From SHLQ01 sp964196045 (lineage in GTDB: Bacteria; Actinomycetota; Acidimicrobiia; Acidimicrobiales; SHLQ01), in the NCBI GenBank assembly GCA_964196045.1, contig CAXMRH010000015.1, forward strand, positions 1-5,243: 5,243 nt of DNA, given 5' to 3'. Positions 4,938 to 5,243 of this stretch are shown one piece after another. Numbering within the stretch: position 1 is the first letter of the stretch; each line of letters begins with the position of its first letter. The position numbers and the translations under genes are program-made. Below the pieces are notes generated by a model. That model had not been told where the DNA came from, ran no database searches, and saw only the letters and a list, made by a program, of their open reading frames with translations.

Positions 4938-5243
4938 ATGGCAAGCGGTGTTTTGAGTTCTTTCGCAAATTTCGGCTCAATTTCAGGGCGAGACATGGCG
5001 GTCGACCTCGGTACAGCGAACACGTTGGTCTATGTCCGCGGTGAGGGCATTGTGCTCGACGAACCGTCGGTCGTCGCCGTCAACGTGCACACGGGCGAAC
5101 CACTCGCCGTCGGTGCCGAGGCGAAACGTATGATCGGCCGCACGCCGAGCCACATCCAAGCAGTCCGTCCGTTGAAGGATGGCGTCATTGCCGACTTCGA
5201 CATCTGCGAGAAGATGTTGCGCTACTTCATCGAACGGGTACAT
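4938..5243 (+). CDS. mreB: Rod-shape-determining protein MreB, N-terminal part (3' end outside window)
   Basis: This is the bacterial actin homologue that forms membrane-associated filaments and guides lateral cell-wall synthesis with MreC, MreD, RodA and PBP2. The visible 102 residues hold the phosphate-1 nucleotide-binding motif VDLGTANT at 22-29 (Asp23), followed by the family stretches IVLDEPSVVAVN, AVGAEAKRMIGRTP and IQAVRPLKDGVIADFD. The first 20 residues (MASGVLSSFANFGSISGRDM) are mildly amphipathic; MreB N-termini can bind membrane through such a helix, so this is a plausible membrane contact. If translation instead began at Met20 (4995), the protein would start directly at AVDLGTANT; the GGAG site supports the longer form. 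The 134-bp gap after ndk and the promoter there suggest mreB begins its own operon, with mreC, mreD and others expected downstream. The frame is open to the last base. Confidence 0.95.
   Translation, partial: MASGVLSSFANFGSISGRDMAVDLGTANTLVYVRGEGIVLDEPSVVAVNVHTGEPLAVGAEAKRMIGRTPSHIQAVRPLKDGVIADFDICEKMLRYFIERVH

Overview
The window holds a conserved bacterial housekeeping block, all on the + strand: the 3' end of tig (trigger factor), clpP, clpX, a 453-bp non-coding gap, folC, ndk and the 5' end of mreB. The protein sequences look actinobacterial. ClpP and FolC resemble actinobacterial forms, the sequence is GC-rich, and tig-clpP-clpX followed by folC-ndk-mreB is an order known from MreB-containing Actinomycetota. 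A member of Acidimicrobiia or a related deep lineage is my best guess, inferred from recalled family resemblance and not from a search.

Positions 1-2642 are a protein-quality-control operon. Trigger factor meets nascent chains at the ribosome, and ClpX unfolds substrates and feeds them to ClpP. tig and clpP are 2 bp apart; clpP and clpX are 51 bp apart, and clpX has a strong Shine-Dalgarno and a GTG start. Only one clpP is present here.

Positions 2643-3095 contain no credible gene. Many actinobacteria have valS between clpX and folC; here the gap is filled with inverted repeats. From left to right these are a cluster of GC-rich hairpins just after clpX, two copies of a 16-bp near-palindrome (AGGGGTCAGGCCCCTT), a small GCTCGC/GCGAGC hairpin, and a pair of 19-bp hairpin elements just upstream of folC. 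The pair is the most unusual signal in the window: both copies have the same 7-nt loop CGGAAGT, their centres are 30 bp apart, and they differ only at three base pairs, all changed in a compensatory way.

Positions 3096-4803 encode FolC (folate polyglutamylation) and Ndk (nucleoside diphosphate kinase), 16 bp apart. Neither has a good Shine-Dalgarno, and both have a TANNNT hexamer 6-7 nt before the ATG, the layout expected of leaderless actinobacterial promoters. From 4804 a 134-bp spacer with a plausible promoter (TTGCAA, 18 bp, TAGAGT) and a GGAG ribosome-binding site leads into mreB, which begins at 4938 and runs off the window. mreB probably starts a separate cell-shape operon.

The genes themselves are ordinary. 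The novelty, if any, lies in the clpX-folC intergenic region.
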